Assembly (NCBI GenBank): GCA_938041325.1
Contig: CALIAG010000399.1
Coordinates: forward strand, 1 to 35,640
Source of the DNA: an uncultured Saprospiraceae bacterium
Lineage (GTDB): Bacteria > Bacteroidota > Bacteroidia > Chitinophagales > Saprospiraceae
Direction of reading: 5' to 3'
DNA: 35,640 nucleotides
Under the pieces are notes generated by a model that had not been told where the DNA came from, did not search any database, and saw only the letters and a list, made by a program, of their open reading frames with translations. The position numbers and the translations under genes were made by a program. How positions within the stretch are numbered: the stretch's first letter is position 1; every line of letters starts with the position of its first letter. Shown here piece by piece: positions 7,311 through 16,448 of this stretch.

Positions 7311-8315
7311 ATGATCACACCGGAAAACAGAAGCTTTTTTATTGATGCCGTGAGTCAGGTAAAGCCTAGCAATTTTGATGAAATTGCCTTAAAATTGTTT
7401 CAGTTTCAAGCCGTTCAAAACCCAATTTACAAACAATTTCTACAGCTTTTGGCCATAGATGTAAATACGATTAAAAAGGTCGAAGAGATACCTTTTATGC
7501 CCATTTCTTTTTTCAAAAGCCACGACATTAAATCAGGGAATTGGGAGAAAGAGGTAATTTTTACCAGTAGTGGGACAACAGGAATGACCACCAGCAAACA
7601 CCCGGTTAAAGATTTGAGCTGGTATACCAATAATTGTCGGAGCAACTTTGCTGAAGTTTATGGTCCTCCAAAAGACTATTGCTTTTTGGCGCTTTTACCA
7701 GCCTATTTAGAACGGGAAGGTTCTTCCTTGATTTACATGGTCGATGATTTTATCCAGCAATCCAAATACAGTGAGAGTGGTTTTTTTCTCAATGACATAG
7801 ATGAATTGTTGGAGGTGCTTTCAGTTTGTATTGACAAAAATATTCCAACTGTTTTATTGGGAGTAAGTTTTGCATTGTGGGATTTAGCTGAGCAAAATCC
7901 AAGGGATTTAAAAAATGTCATTATTATGGAAACAGGTGGTATGAAAGGAAGACGCAAAGAAATCACAAGAAATCAGTTGCACAATATTTTTAAAAATGCG
8001 TTTAAGGTAGAAAACATACATTCAGAATATGGAATGACAGAGTTACTAAGCCAAGCTTATTCAACAGGAAATGGAATTTTTAAACCTTCAAATACAATGA
8101 AAGTAAGTACCCGCGAAATAAATGATCCTTTTGCCCAAGGCGAATTGACCAAAACGGGGCTCATTAATATCATAGATTTGGCAAATATCGATTCTTGTGC
8201 TTTTATTGCAACAGATGATTTAGGTAAAGTCTTTTCAAATGGTACCTTTGAAATAACAGGCAGACTTGATGCCAGCGATATAAGAGGATGTAACTTATTG
8301 ATCGACACTTATTGA
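7311..8315 (+). CDS. LuxE/PaaK-like acyl-protein synthetase (acyl-activating enzyme)
   Basis: A 334-residue member of the LuxE branch of the adenylate-forming (ANL) superfamily, which activates an acyl group with ATP and transfers it to a protein or other acceptor. Visible motifs: the entry segment 'IPFMPISFFKSHDI' (residues 60-73), the ATP-binding loop TSSGTTG (85-91), 'METGGMKGRRKEI' (about 207-219) and 'HSEYGMTELLSQAYS' (about 236-250). The C-terminal 'RGCNLLIDTY' carries Cys327, placed where LuxE has its acyl-accepting cysteine; that match is inference. Length is near that of LuxE (about 370) and well below full acyl-CoA ligases. No lux genes are present, so bioluminescence is unlikely. 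A glycosyltransferase follows after 36 nt, suggesting work on a cell-surface or polysaccharide component. Confidence 0.8.
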   Translation: MITPENRSFFIDAVSQVKPSNFDEIALKLFQFQAVQNPIYKQFLQLLAIDVNTIKKVEEIPFMPISFFKSHDIKSGNWEKEVIFTSSGTTGMTTSKHPVKDLSWYTNNCRSNFAEVYGPPKDYCFLALLPAYLEREGSSLIYMVDDFIQQSKYSESGFFLNDIDELLEVLSVCIDKNIPTVLLGVSFALWDLAEQNPRDLKNVIIMETGGMKGRRKEITRNQLHNIFKNAFKVENIHSEYGMTELLSQAYSTGNGIFKPSNTMKVSTREINDPFAQGELTKTGLINIIDLANIDSCAFIATDDLGKVFSNGTFEITGRLDASDIRGCNLLIDTY

Positions 8316-8351
8316 TTTTAAAAATTCAAACACCTTAGGATACCACTTAGA

Positions 8352-9452
8352 ATGCCTAAAATAATTTGTACCGTGACCAATGATTTAAATTTTGATCAAC
8401 GCATGATCAGGATTTGTTCTACGCTACAAGAAGGAGGCTATGATGTCCTTTTATTGGGCCGCAAAAAGCAGTCCTCCTTACCGTTGGATAAACAAATTTT
8501 TCAACAAAGAAGATTGTATTGTTATTTTGAAAAAGGAAAACTGTTTTATATCGAATTTAATATTCGTTTGATTTTCTTTTTACTTTTTTATAAAACCGAT
8601 GCGATTTGTTCAATAGATCTGGACACTATTCTTCCCGGCTTTTTAGTTTCAAAACTAAAGAGAACGATATGCATATATGATGCACATGAATATTTTACGG
8701 AAGTGCCAGAATTAGTAGATCGAAATTTCACAAAAAAAGTTTGGGAAAGCATTGCAAATTTAATTGTGCCGCGCATTAAATATTGCTATTCCGTAGGACC
8801 AATTTTGGCTGCCGTATTGTCAAAAAGATATGGGAGTACATTTTCAACAATTAGAAATGTCCCGTTTAAAAGAAATTATACTACTGATTATCCAAAACCT
8901 TTTGACTTCAGTTATATTTTTTATCAGGGTGCATTAAATATGGGACGTGGTTTGAAAGAAGCCATTCTTGCTATGCATTCAATAAGTGATTTGAGACTGG
9001 TTTTAGCAGGAGAAGGTGATCTTAGTGAAGAACTTAGAGAACTGGTTAAAAATGAAAAACTGGAGAATAAAGTTCAATTTTTAGGCTTCGTAAAACCTGT
9101 TGATTTACCTCAATACACCCAACACGCTCATATTGGATTGAATCTTTTGGAGAATAAAGGATTGAGCTATTATTACTCTCTGTCAAATAAGACCTTCGAT
9201 TATATCCAAGCAGGAATTCCTTCTATTCAAATGAAATTCCCAGAGTATGAACTCTTGAATAAAGACCATCCAGTTTCTGTACTTTTGGACGACTTATCTC
9301 CTGAAACCATAAATCAAACGATCCAAAAACTCATTTCGGACAAAACGCTTTACGACGATTTAAAATCCAATTGTTCTTTTCACGCTTCAAAACTCAATTG
9401 GGAAACTGAGGGAAAAAGCCTCTTAAAAATTTATAAAAATATATTTAGATAA
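8352..9452 (+). CDS. Glycosyltransferase, GT-B fold (family 4-like)
   Basis: A 366-residue protein with no signal peptide. The N-terminal Rossmann half begins 'KIICTVTNDLNFDQRMIRIC', a form common in Bacteroidota glycosyltransferases. It includes a hydrophobic segment at about residues 65-85 that could sit on the membrane surface. 'CIYDAHEYFTEVPELV' (about 112-127) is a typical acceptor-domain motif. The C-terminal half shows 'FYQGALNMGRGLKEAI' (about 193-208), 'LVLAGEGDL' and the nucleotide-sugar region 'LSNKTFDYIQAGIPSIQM' (about 278-295). Donor and acceptor are unknown. It is probably co-transcribed with the LuxE-like gene 36 nt upstream; no further polysaccharide genes are nearby, so this is a two-gene unit rather than a capsule locus. 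Confidence 0.87.
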   Translation: MPKIICTVTNDLNFDQRMIRICSTLQEGGYDVLLLGRKKQSSLPLDKQIFQQRRLYCYFEKGKLFYIEFNIRLIFFLLFYKTDAICSIDLDTILPGFLVSKLKRTICIYDAHEYFTEVPELVDRNFTKKVWESIANLIVPRIKYCYSVGPILAAVLSKRYGSTFSTIRNVPFKRNYTTDYPKPFDFSYIFYQGALNMGRGLKEAILAMHSISDLRLVLAGEGDLSEELRELVKNEKLENKVQFLGFVKPVDLPQYTQHAHIGLNLLENKGLSYYYSLSNKTFDYIQAGIPSIQMKFPEYELLNKDHPVSVLLDDLSPETINQTIQKLISDKTLYDDLKSNCSFHASKLNWETEGKSLLKIYKNIFR

Positions 9453-9566
9453 AGTATCTATCTCAAAGCAAATCTCTAGGCAAAAAGGAAACGATACCCT
9501 CCAACATTTTTATTAAATTTGCGCACTTAATTAACGATCCTGATTATTAATTTAAAATCAAGTACT

Positions 9567-10448
9567 ATGACAATCATTGATGGAAAACAATTGGCAAGCG
9601 ATATCAAAGAAGAAATAGCGACGGAAGTCAAAAAGATTGCTGAAGCTGGAGGTAAAATACCTCATTTAGCAGCTGTCTTGGTTGGAGAAGATGCTGCTTC
9701 TCAAGCATATGTACGCAACAAAGTTCGCTCTTGTGAAAAAGTGGGTTTTAAATCTACAATGGTGACGAAAGATACTTCCTTGACTCAAAGCGAGCTAATG
9801 GATATTATAGACAAATTAAACAAAGACGATGATATCGATGGATTCATTGTGCAACTTCCATTGCCAAAGCATTTGGATGAAGTGGCGGTAACCTTAGCAA
9901 TTGATCCTAAAAAAGATGTAGACGGATTTCATCCGATGAACTTTGGACGCATGGCCCAAGGTTTACCTTGTTACTTACCTGCCACACCTTTTGGAATTTT
10001 GCAAATGCTGGAAAGATACAAGATCGATGTAGAAGGAAAAGAGTGTGTCGTTTTAGGTCGGAGCAATATAGTAGGCACTCCAATCAGTATTTTACTTTCC
10101 AGAAAAGCATCACCGGGTAATGCGACCGTTGTATTGTGTCATAGCAGAACTCAAAATTTAGTTGATTATACAAGAAGAGCAGATATACTGATCGTTGCAT
10201 TGGGAAGACCGGAAATGATTACAGCTGACATGGTCAAAAAAGGAGTCGTCATTATAGACGTAGGAATAAATAGAGTCGATGACGAAACGGCGAAAAGAGG
10301 GTATAGGTTGAAAGGCGATGTAAAATTTGATGAGGTCTCTAAGTTAGCAAGCTTCATCACACCTGTCCCAGGTGGGGTTGGTCCAATGACCGTTACATCA
10401 TTACTTATGAACACACTAAAGGCGAGTCGCAAAGAAATTTATGGCTAA
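9567..10448 (+). CDS. folD: Bifunctional methylenetetrahydrofolate dehydrogenase / methenyltetrahydrofolate cyclohydrolase
   Basis: Interconverts 5,10-methylene-, methenyl- and 10-formyl-tetrahydrofolate, the one-carbon supply for purines and formyl-Met, in the cytoplasm. At 293 residues it has normal length. Motifs: the catalytic Y-x3-K (Y48, K52) in 'AYVRNKVRSC', 'DGFIVQLPLPKHL', 'KDVDGFHPMNFGRM', 'PATPFGILQML', the NADP-binding 'VVLGRSNIVGTPISILL' and the C-terminal 'TPVPGGVGPMTVTSLLMNT'. A good -7 element (TAAATTTG, 9514-9521) lies 45 nt before the start but lacks a clear -33 TTG. prmA follows after 73 nt on the same strand. Confidence 0.97.
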   Translation: MTIIDGKQLASDIKEEIATEVKKIAEAGGKIPHLAAVLVGEDAASQAYVRNKVRSCEKVGFKSTMVTKDTSLTQSELMDIIDKLNKDDDIDGFIVQLPLPKHLDEVAVTLAIDPKKDVDGFHPMNFGRMAQGLPCYLPATPFGILQMLERYKIDVEGKECVVLGRSNIVGTPISILLSRKASPGNATVVLCHSRTQNLVDYTRRADILIVALGRPEMITADMVKKGVVIIDVGINRVDDETAKRGYRLKGDVKFDEVSKLASFITPVPGGVGPMTVTSLLMNTLKASRKEIYG

Positions 10449-10521
10449 GAACGGATAAAATCTACGTTCATCTTAAAAGTAAAGGATGATTTTATTCCCG
10501 TGAAATACTAATAACACAACT

Positions 10522-11343
10522 ATGGATTACATCAAATACCGATTTCAAAATCAAAAAGACAACGAAATCTTGCTCGCATTTCTTAGTGAGTTTCCTTTCA
10601 ATACTTTTCAAGAACAAGAAGATAGTCTCGATGCTTTTATTTCTAATGCAGATTATTACTCCTCTCTCGACGAGGAATTGGAAGAACTAAAAAGCCGATA
10701 TCCGTTCACTTTCCAAAAGGAAACCATCGAATACCAAAACTGGAATAAAATCTGGGAATCTAATTTTCAAGTAATAAAAGTGGGTGATTATTGCGGGATT
10801 CGAGCTGATTTCCATGATCCACTGCCTAATTTCAAACATGAAATCATCATCAACCCTAAAATGGCCTTTGGTACGGGCCACCATGCAACGACTTTCATGA
10901 TGATTCAAAGTATGGAATCCCTTGATTATCAGGATACTAAATGTCTTGATTATGGTTGTGGCACAGGTGTTTTAGCAATTTTGGCGGCCAAAGAAGGCTC
11001 CAAAGACATCGATGCAGTGGATATTGAAGAAGCGTCTTATGAAAATACCCTTGAAAATTGTACCCGAAATGATATACATGCCGTTAATACATACTGCGGA
11101 ACGATAGAAGCCGTTAATTCTAAAGAGTATGACATCATACTCGCAAATATCAATAGAAATGTGATACTAGATTCTTTCCCTCAGTTGGCAAAGATGCTAA
11201 AGCCCAAGGGAAAACTGTTGATTTCTGGCTTTATAGCTGAAGACGAACAAGTTGTTTTAGCTAAAGCGACTCAAAATGATTTTAAAATGTTAAAAAAGCT
11301 AGAGAAAAACAATTGGCTGTGTATAACATTGGAACGGTTTTGA
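10522..11343 (+). CDS. prmA: Ribosomal protein L11 methyltransferase
   Basis: SAM-dependent methyltransferase that trimethylates amino groups of ribosomal protein L11. 273 residues, slightly shorter than the E. coli enzyme (293). The N-terminal substrate-recognition part (about 1-95) is divergent. The catalytic half shows 'MAFGTGHHATTFMMI' (about 113-127), SAM motif I 'CLDYGCGTGVLAILAAKEG' (about 140-158), an acidic motif II 'DAVDIEE' and motif IV 'YDIILANINRNVILDSF' (about 203-219), whose LANI signature is characteristic of PrmA. It closes the housekeeping part of the window; 217 nt of non-coding sequence follow. Confidence 0.95.
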   Translation: MDYIKYRFQNQKDNEILLAFLSEFPFNTFQEQEDSLDAFISNADYYSSLDEELEELKSRYPFTFQKETIEYQNWNKIWESNFQVIKVGDYCGIRADFHDPLPNFKHEIIINPKMAFGTGHHATTFMMIQSMESLDYQDTKCLDYGCGTGVLAILAAKEGSKDIDAVDIEEASYENTLENCTRNDIHAVNTYCGTIEAVNSKEYDIILANINRNVILDSFPQLAKMLKPKGKLLISGFIAEDEQVVLAKATQNDFKMLKKLEKNNWLCITLERF

Positions 11344-11489
11344 GTGTTTTAAGATAATACATTCCCCAAAGTATAAATAACCTGAAAATCAACCATTTAA
11401 CGTTATTATTTAATTTTTCAGGGTCGATGGTAAATCAAAACAACCAACCTTATTAAATTATTATTAATTAACTGAATATCAGTTGGTTG

Positions 11490-11497
11490 TAATTTTG
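11490..11497 (+). promoter_or_regulatory. Candidate -7 promoter element before the 1506-aa gene
   Basis: TAATTTTG matches the Bacteroidota -7 consensus TAnnTTTG and lies 63 nt before the ATG at 11561. No TTG is found 19-21 nt upstream, so the call rests on one element only. Confidence 0.3.
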
Positions 11498-11560
11498 GTT
11501 TGAATATTTTTTTGGACGCTTTTTACCATAAAACAATTACCCTAAAACGGATTTCGAAAT

Positions 11561-14500
11561 ATGTTTAAGAGAATAATCCTTCTAATTTGCGTAATCGCAA
11601 CCTCCAGTTCTTTATTGAAAGCTCAAAGGTTAGAGCAGTTTTCAGAAAATTCAGGAGAATATATCACTCAATTAGAGACCTTTATGACTTCTTCCAAAAG
11701 AGAAGTGATGGAAAAAGCCTTTAAAGAGTTCAACACCGCTTTTTCAGGAGGATCTTTTGATGAAGATGAAAAAAAGATCATCATTGAGACTTCTAATCTC
11801 ATGTTGAAACAGAAAATGACCGCCAGTCCTTATTTTCAAAATTATTTAAATGGCTTAATAAACGTAAAGAAGCGAGAAACTGGCGCAGATGACTTTTTAT
11901 CTTGGCACTTGGTTTTAAAAGGAATATTGGATGATATTCAAAATAGAAAATTAAAACCGTTTAAAGATTTTGTGGCTTTCTCTTCCGATTTTTTCCAGTA
12001 TGATAAAATTAAATTCTCAAAATCAGGGGTGTCATGGACGGCTCGAGCGGATAAATTCAACATGGTTTACGAGGATAAAAGACCTGCCATTACATATGAA
12101 AAATTAGATTTAGTAGGTTCCAGAAAGTCGGATACAATTGTCATAAGAGAAACAAGTGGAAAATACTATCCTGTAGATTTAAGGTGGATAGGACAAGGAG
12201 GAAAAGTATCGTGGGAACGATTCGATGACAAAGAAATCTATGCTGTCCTTGATACCTATAAGTTAGATGTCAAAAAAGCGCTTTATACTGTTTCCAATTC
12301 AAAATTATTCCATCCACAACTATTTCCAAATGGAGCTGTAACGGGAAGGTTTAGCGATAAAATAATAACTCAAAACAAAGCAACTGAAGGATCTTATCCT
12401 CGTTTTGAATCTTATGATAGCATGCTGGTAATCAGCAATCTTGGAAATAATATTACTTATAAAGGTGGCTTCAAATTACATGGCACAACAGTGTACGGAA
12501 TTGGCAGTAAATCCAATAATGCCAAGATCTGGATCAATGATGAAACAGGTAAAATATTCACTGCAGCAGCAGAAACTTTCGTCATGCGAAAAGGAGAAAA
12601 AATATCTGCTGAGAAAGCTAAGACTACTGTTTTTTATGATACAGATTCTATTTTTCATCCTTCAGTAAACCTCAGGATTCTTATCCCCGAAAATGAATTA
12701 ACAATGCAAAGAGGAAAACGTGGATCGGATAGAAATCCATTTTTCCTTTCTCAACATCAAATAAATGTAGACGTAAATCTTATCCGCTGGTTTATTGATA
12801 AAGATTCTATGATAATAGGAGCCAAAACGCCATCTTTTACCAGTAATAAAAGAAGTGCTACACTTGAATCCTTGCATTATTTTAAAGAAAGCGATTTTAG
12901 AAGACTTCAAAATATCTCTACAGTAAACCCTTTATCTTTGATAAGGGCTTATGCAGATGATCAAGGGACTAATTTTCTTGACGCAAATGGGCTCGCACAA
13001 AAATTCAATCCAAGATTTGATGTTAGTAGTATCCAATCTTTACTTTATGATTTGGTAGCACAAGGATTCGTTGATTACGATTCTGATTCTGAAATGGTAG
13101 AAATAAAAGACAAAGTTTTCCACTATACCAATGCTTCCCAAAAGAAAGTAGATTATGATGTCCTTAGGATTGTATCTGAATCTGATTCTACAAATGCAGT
13201 TTTTGACCTTAAGAAAAAAGAAATTTTAACGAATGGTGTAACGACCATTGAATTCAGTAATAAGCAAAATGTCGCCTTAAAACCCTTGGTCAACCAAGTG
13301 GTTATGAAGCAAAATAGAGACATGGACTTTGATGGAAGGGTCTTCGCTGGATTTTCAGTAATTGAAGGAAAAGACTATTCTTTTGAATATGAAAAAAATC
13401 ATATTTTATTAGACTCCATTCGATATTTTGACTTATTTCTTCCAACAGATCAGTTGGATGAATTTGAAAAACCAATTGCACATTCCATTGGCTCCAGAAT
13501 AGAGCATGCTTCAGGAGTTCTATTGATTGATGCTCCTACAAATAAGTCAGGGGAAGAGGATATCCCAATGTATCCGAGTATGGAATCAAAAGGAAAGTCC
13601 TATGTTTATTACGATTCTGATAGCACATTTAACAGAGTGTATAAAAGAGATTCTTTTTACTTTGAGTTGAAACCATTTTCTTTCAACAGCTTGGATGATT
13701 TTGAAAAAGAAGCTTTGAGTTTTGATGGGAATATGATCTCTGCTGATATCTTTCCTAGCTTTAAAGAAACAATAACTTTACAAGATGATAAGTCCTTAGG
13801 TTTTATCACACAAACTCCAGGGGAAGGCTATCCAAACTATTTGTCAAAAGGTCAATACAAAGGAGAAATTAGCTTGAGCAATCAAGGCTTTTTAGGAAAA
13901 GGAAATATTAAATATCTAGGAGCATCTTTGGATTCGGAGGATATCATTTTTAAACCTAAACAGTTATTAGGGACGGCCAAATTATTTGATTTGAAGGAAG
14001 ACAGACAAAGTGCAGTTGAAGTACCGCAGGCCTTGGGTTACGATGTGTCAATTGATTGGCGTCCATACTTGGATTCGATGTATATCAGGTCTAAAGAAAA
14101 ACCATTTGAGTTGTTCAAAGAGGACGGTCATACATTAACAGGTTTGATGATTTTGACTCCAGGAGGATTGAAAGGTCGTGGAAAATATGAATGGGAAAAA
14201 GGAATAGTTTCATCAGATTTAATATCCTTCGGTGCTTTTTCTGTTCTGTCAGATACCTCAAATTTACAGATTAGAACTTTTGGAGAAGATGCACTTGCTT
14301 TCGATACCAAAAACGTAAATATCGATTTAAATTTTGATGATCAAAAAGGTAAAGTCAAAGCCAATGCAGACGACTTGATGACAACCATGCCTTATAACAA
14401 ATACCAAACTTCTTTGAACGAATTTGTTTGGGACATGAAAGAGGAAACGATTACTTTCCAAAACGAAAACAACCTTCTTGGAACTTTCCTTTCAATTCAC

Positions 14501-16081
14501 CCTGATCAAGATTCTTTGAGATTTTTAGGGAAAACGGCCTTCTATAATTTAAAAACCAATGAATTGAAAATTGGTGGTGTTCCAAGAATCCAAACTTGTG
14601 ACGCCTACATTTCTACAGAAGAAGGAGATGTTGAAATTCGACCAGGAGGTTCAATGAACACTTTGACAAATGCAAGGATAGTAGCGGATACAGTGAGTAA
14701 ATACCACGTAATAAATAGAGCAACAGTAGACATAAAAGGTAAGAGAGATTACAGAGCAAAAGGATTTTATGAATACAATATTGGAGATAAAAAACAGGAA
14801 ATCGAATTTGCAAATATTATAGGAACAGGCGTAGGAAAAGGAGCAAAAAGTGAAAAGAAAACAGTTACACGAGCTACTGGTACGGTTGCTGAATCTGATA
14901 ATTTTTACATTGATAAGAAAACAGAATTTAGAGGAAAAATAAGTTTAAGTGCAGAAAAGCAAAACCTTTCTTTCGATGGTTTTGCACGAATGGAATCGGC
15001 TGTGATTCCGAATGCAAATTGGTTCACGGTAAGTTGTGAGGCAGATAAAAAAGACCTTGCAATTGAATACAATGTTCCAAAAAATTATGAAGGAGAGCCA
15101 TTGAGAAATGGATTGTTTTTAAGCAAAGAATTTTCTGCGATTTATCCAAGAGTCATGATGGGTTTGCTATACAGAAAAGACAGACCAATTCTGGAGGCGA
15201 AAGGAAAGGATAAAGGAATCTTCAAATACAATAAAATAAAAGATGAATTCATTTTCGGAGACTCATTAAAAGTGAATAAATTTTCACAAAGAGGAAACTT
15301 AATGACTTTGTCAAATACGACAGGAAAGATAAAGGCAGAAGGTAAATTCAACATAGGTTCTGGTTTGACTTATATGGATGTACAAGCATCTGGACAAATG
15401 GAAACATCTATTACTTCTCAAGGAGGAGCTGATGAAATGAATTATAAACTTTTGGCAAGAATGATGGCCGGAGTTAATTTTGAGATTCCTGATAAATTAA
15501 TGAGAATTATTACCTTGGATTTAGAATCTTCAAGTTTTGATGCCCGTCCAATTGACTATAAAAAAGATGGCGATTTTTACCAACGTGCTTTGTCTGAATT
15601 TATATTAGATGAAAAAGCTTTGATATCTCAAATAAAGCAAATGAATAGCATGGGACTTGATTTGCCTAACAAATACAACAAATTTAAAATCTTGTTTTCT
15701 TCATTGCCAATGATGTGGAATTCAGAACTACAATCTTTTATTTCAGCTAAAGACCTAGTGGGTGTTGCTAGTGTAAATGGAATGAAAGTAAATAGATTGT
15801 TAAATTGCTTTGTCGAATTCAAAATGCCATCTAATGAAGACGATAGAGTTTATATCTACTTAAAATCTCCGAGTGAAAACTGGTACTTCTTTTCCTATAA
15901 GCAAGGAGTACTAAGCACAGTTTCTAACAATAATAAGTACAATGATACTTTGTTAGGAATGAAAGAGAAAGATTTGCAATTCAAGCAAGATGATGGTGAA
16001 TTTTATGAAATAGCTCCAGTGAATCCTGGAACAGCGCAGATGTTTGTTAACCGCGTTAAAGGAGCACGAGGAGGAAATTAA
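11561..16081 (+). CDS. Large exported protein of unknown function (1506 aa)
   Basis: I do not recognise a named family. Residues 1-21 are a Sec signal peptide (MFKRIILLICVIATSSSLLKA, cut before QRLEQF). Residues 22 to about 150 look helical; nearly all the rest alternates short beta strands and turns, with recurring phrases such as 'YKGGFKLHGTTVYGIGS', 'LTGLMILTPGGLKGRGKYEW' and 'VDIKGKRDYRAKGFYEYN'. They suggest repeated beta strands as in LptA/LptD-like or AsmA-like grooves; that fold is inference only. The last 200 residues include a helical part and 'GEFYEIAP'. There is no transmembrane helix after the signal, no lipobox and no T9SS C-terminal domain, so it probably stays in the periplasm or is bound to the outer membrane. 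It is a single intact frame, followed by a stem-loop and the 3683-aa gene. Co-function with that neighbour is possible but unproven. Confidence 0.85.
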   Translation: MFKRIILLICVIATSSSLLKAQRLEQFSENSGEYITQLETFMTSSKREVMEKAFKEFNTAFSGGSFDEDEKKIIIETSNLMLKQKMTASPYFQNYLNGLINVKKRETGADDFLSWHLVLKGILDDIQNRKLKPFKDFVAFSSDFFQYDKIKFSKSGVSWTARADKFNMVYEDKRPAITYEKLDLVGSRKSDTIVIRETSGKYYPVDLRWIGQGGKVSWERFDDKEIYAVLDTYKLDVKKALYTVSNSKLFHPQLFPNGAVTGRFSDKIITQNKATEGSYPRFESYDSMLVISNLGNNITYKGGFKLHGTTVYGIGSKSNNAKIWINDETGKIFTAAAETFVMRKGEKISAEKAKTTVFYDTDSIFHPSVNLRILIPENELTMQRGKRGSDRNPFFLSQHQINVDVNLIRWFIDKDSMIIGAKTPSFTSNKRSATLESLHYFKESDFRRLQNISTVNPLSLIRAYADDQGTNFLDANGLAQKFNPRFDVSSIQSLLYDLVAQGFVDYDSDSEMVEIKDKVFHYTNASQKKVDYDVLRIVSESDSTNAVFDLKKKEILTNGVTTIEFSNKQNVALKPLVNQVVMKQNRDMDFDGRVFAGFSVIEGKDYSFEYEKNHILLDSIRYFDLFLPTDQLDEFEKPIAHSIGSRIEHASGVLLIDAPTNKSGEEDIPMYPSMESKGKSYVYYDSDSTFNRVYKRDSFYFELKPFSFNSLDDFEKEALSFDGNMISADIFPSFKETITLQDDKSLGFITQTPGEGYPNYLSKGQYKGEISLSNQGFLGKGNIKYLGASLDSEDIIFKPKQLLGTAKLFDLKEDRQSAVEVPQALGYDVSIDWRPYLDSMYIRSKEKPFELFKEDGHTLTGLMILTPGGLKGRGKYEWEKGIVSSDLISFGAFSVLSDTSNLQIRTFGEDALAFDTKNVNIDLNFDDQKGKVKANADDLMTTMPYNKYQTSLNEFVWDMKEETITFQNENNLLGTFLSIHPDQDSLRFLGKTAFYNLKTNELKIGGVPRIQTCDAYISTEEGDVEIRPGGSMNTLTNARIVADTVSKYHVINRATVDIKGKRDYRAKGFYEYNIGDKKQEIEFANIIGTGVGKGAKSEKKTVTRATGTVAESDNFYIDKKTEFRGKISLSAEKQNLSFDGFARMESAVIPNANWFTVSCEADKKDLAIEYNVPKNYEGEPLRNGLFLSKEFSAIYPRVMMGLLYRKDRPILEAKGKDKGIFKYNKIKDEFIFGDSLKVNKFSQRGNLMTLSNTTGKIKAEGKFNIGSGLTYMDVQASGQMETSITSQGGADEMNYKLLARMMAGVNFEIPDKLMRIITLDLESSSFDARPIDYKKDGDFYQRALSEFILDEKALISQIKQMNSMGLDLPNKYNKFKILFSSLPMMWNSELQSFISAKDLVGVASVNGMKVNRLLNCFVEFKMPSNEDDRVYIYLKSPSENWYFFSYKQGVLSTVSNNNKYNDTLLGMKEKDLQFKQDDGEFYEIAPVNPGTAQMFVNRVKGARGGN

Positions 16082-16101
16082 TATTAGTTTTTTTTAGTTA
16101 T

Positions 16102-16140
16102 ATATAACAGCTTGGAATTAACTTTTTCAAGCTGTTATAT
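16102..16140 (+). terminator. Perfect 13-bp stem-loop after the 1506-aa gene
   Basis: ATATAACAGCTTG (16102-16114) pairs perfectly with CAAGCTGTTATAT (16128-16140) around a 13-nt loop, starting 21 nt after the stop. No T run follows on the + strand, so it may be a weak or factor-assisted terminator, or an mRNA 3'-end structure. Confidence 0.5.
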
Positions 16141-16448
16141 GATAATTCTCCCTAGAATTCATAAATATTCTGAACAATTCCCCTTTTCTGTTATTTACTT
16201 CAACCTTCTGCATAACTCATATTAGTATTTTTTGGTATGGTTTTAGAACATTTGAATGTGTTAAGCCAGAGCTAGGTTTATTATTTTGAATTATGAAAAT
16301 ATTTAATATGTAAAAATCTGTTAAATAACAGTTTAATACATTAAAAAAGGACTTAATTCCTACGAAATATCTTCTTCAAAATATACCTTCTTTTGCTTTT
16401 CAATTGAACATTTTGTTCAATTTTAGATGAACTGAAACGTCACCTTCT
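16141..16448. other. Leader/intergenic region before the giant adhesin gene
   Basis: About 310 nt without a reading frame. It holds a small hairpin around 16318-16331 (CTGTT / AACAG) and an inverted repeat listed separately. No promoter matching TAnnTTTG was found at a good position, so the promoter may lie further upstream or be read by another sigma factor. Confidence 0.4.
16402..16422. promoter_or_regulatory. Inverted repeat upstream of the giant adhesin gene
   Basis: AATTGAAC (16402-16409) and GTTCAATT (16415-16422) form a perfect 8-bp inverted repeat with a 5-nt ATTTT centre, 26 nt before the ATG. It could be an operator for a dimeric regulator or a leader hairpin; its function is unknown. 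Confidence 0.4.

Noticed and set aside
10453..10498. Inverted repeat between folD and prmA as a terminator
   Set aside because: The arms (GGATAAAATC / GATTTTATTCC) are far apart, with a 25-nt loop and no T run; it could be chance in AT-rich sequence.
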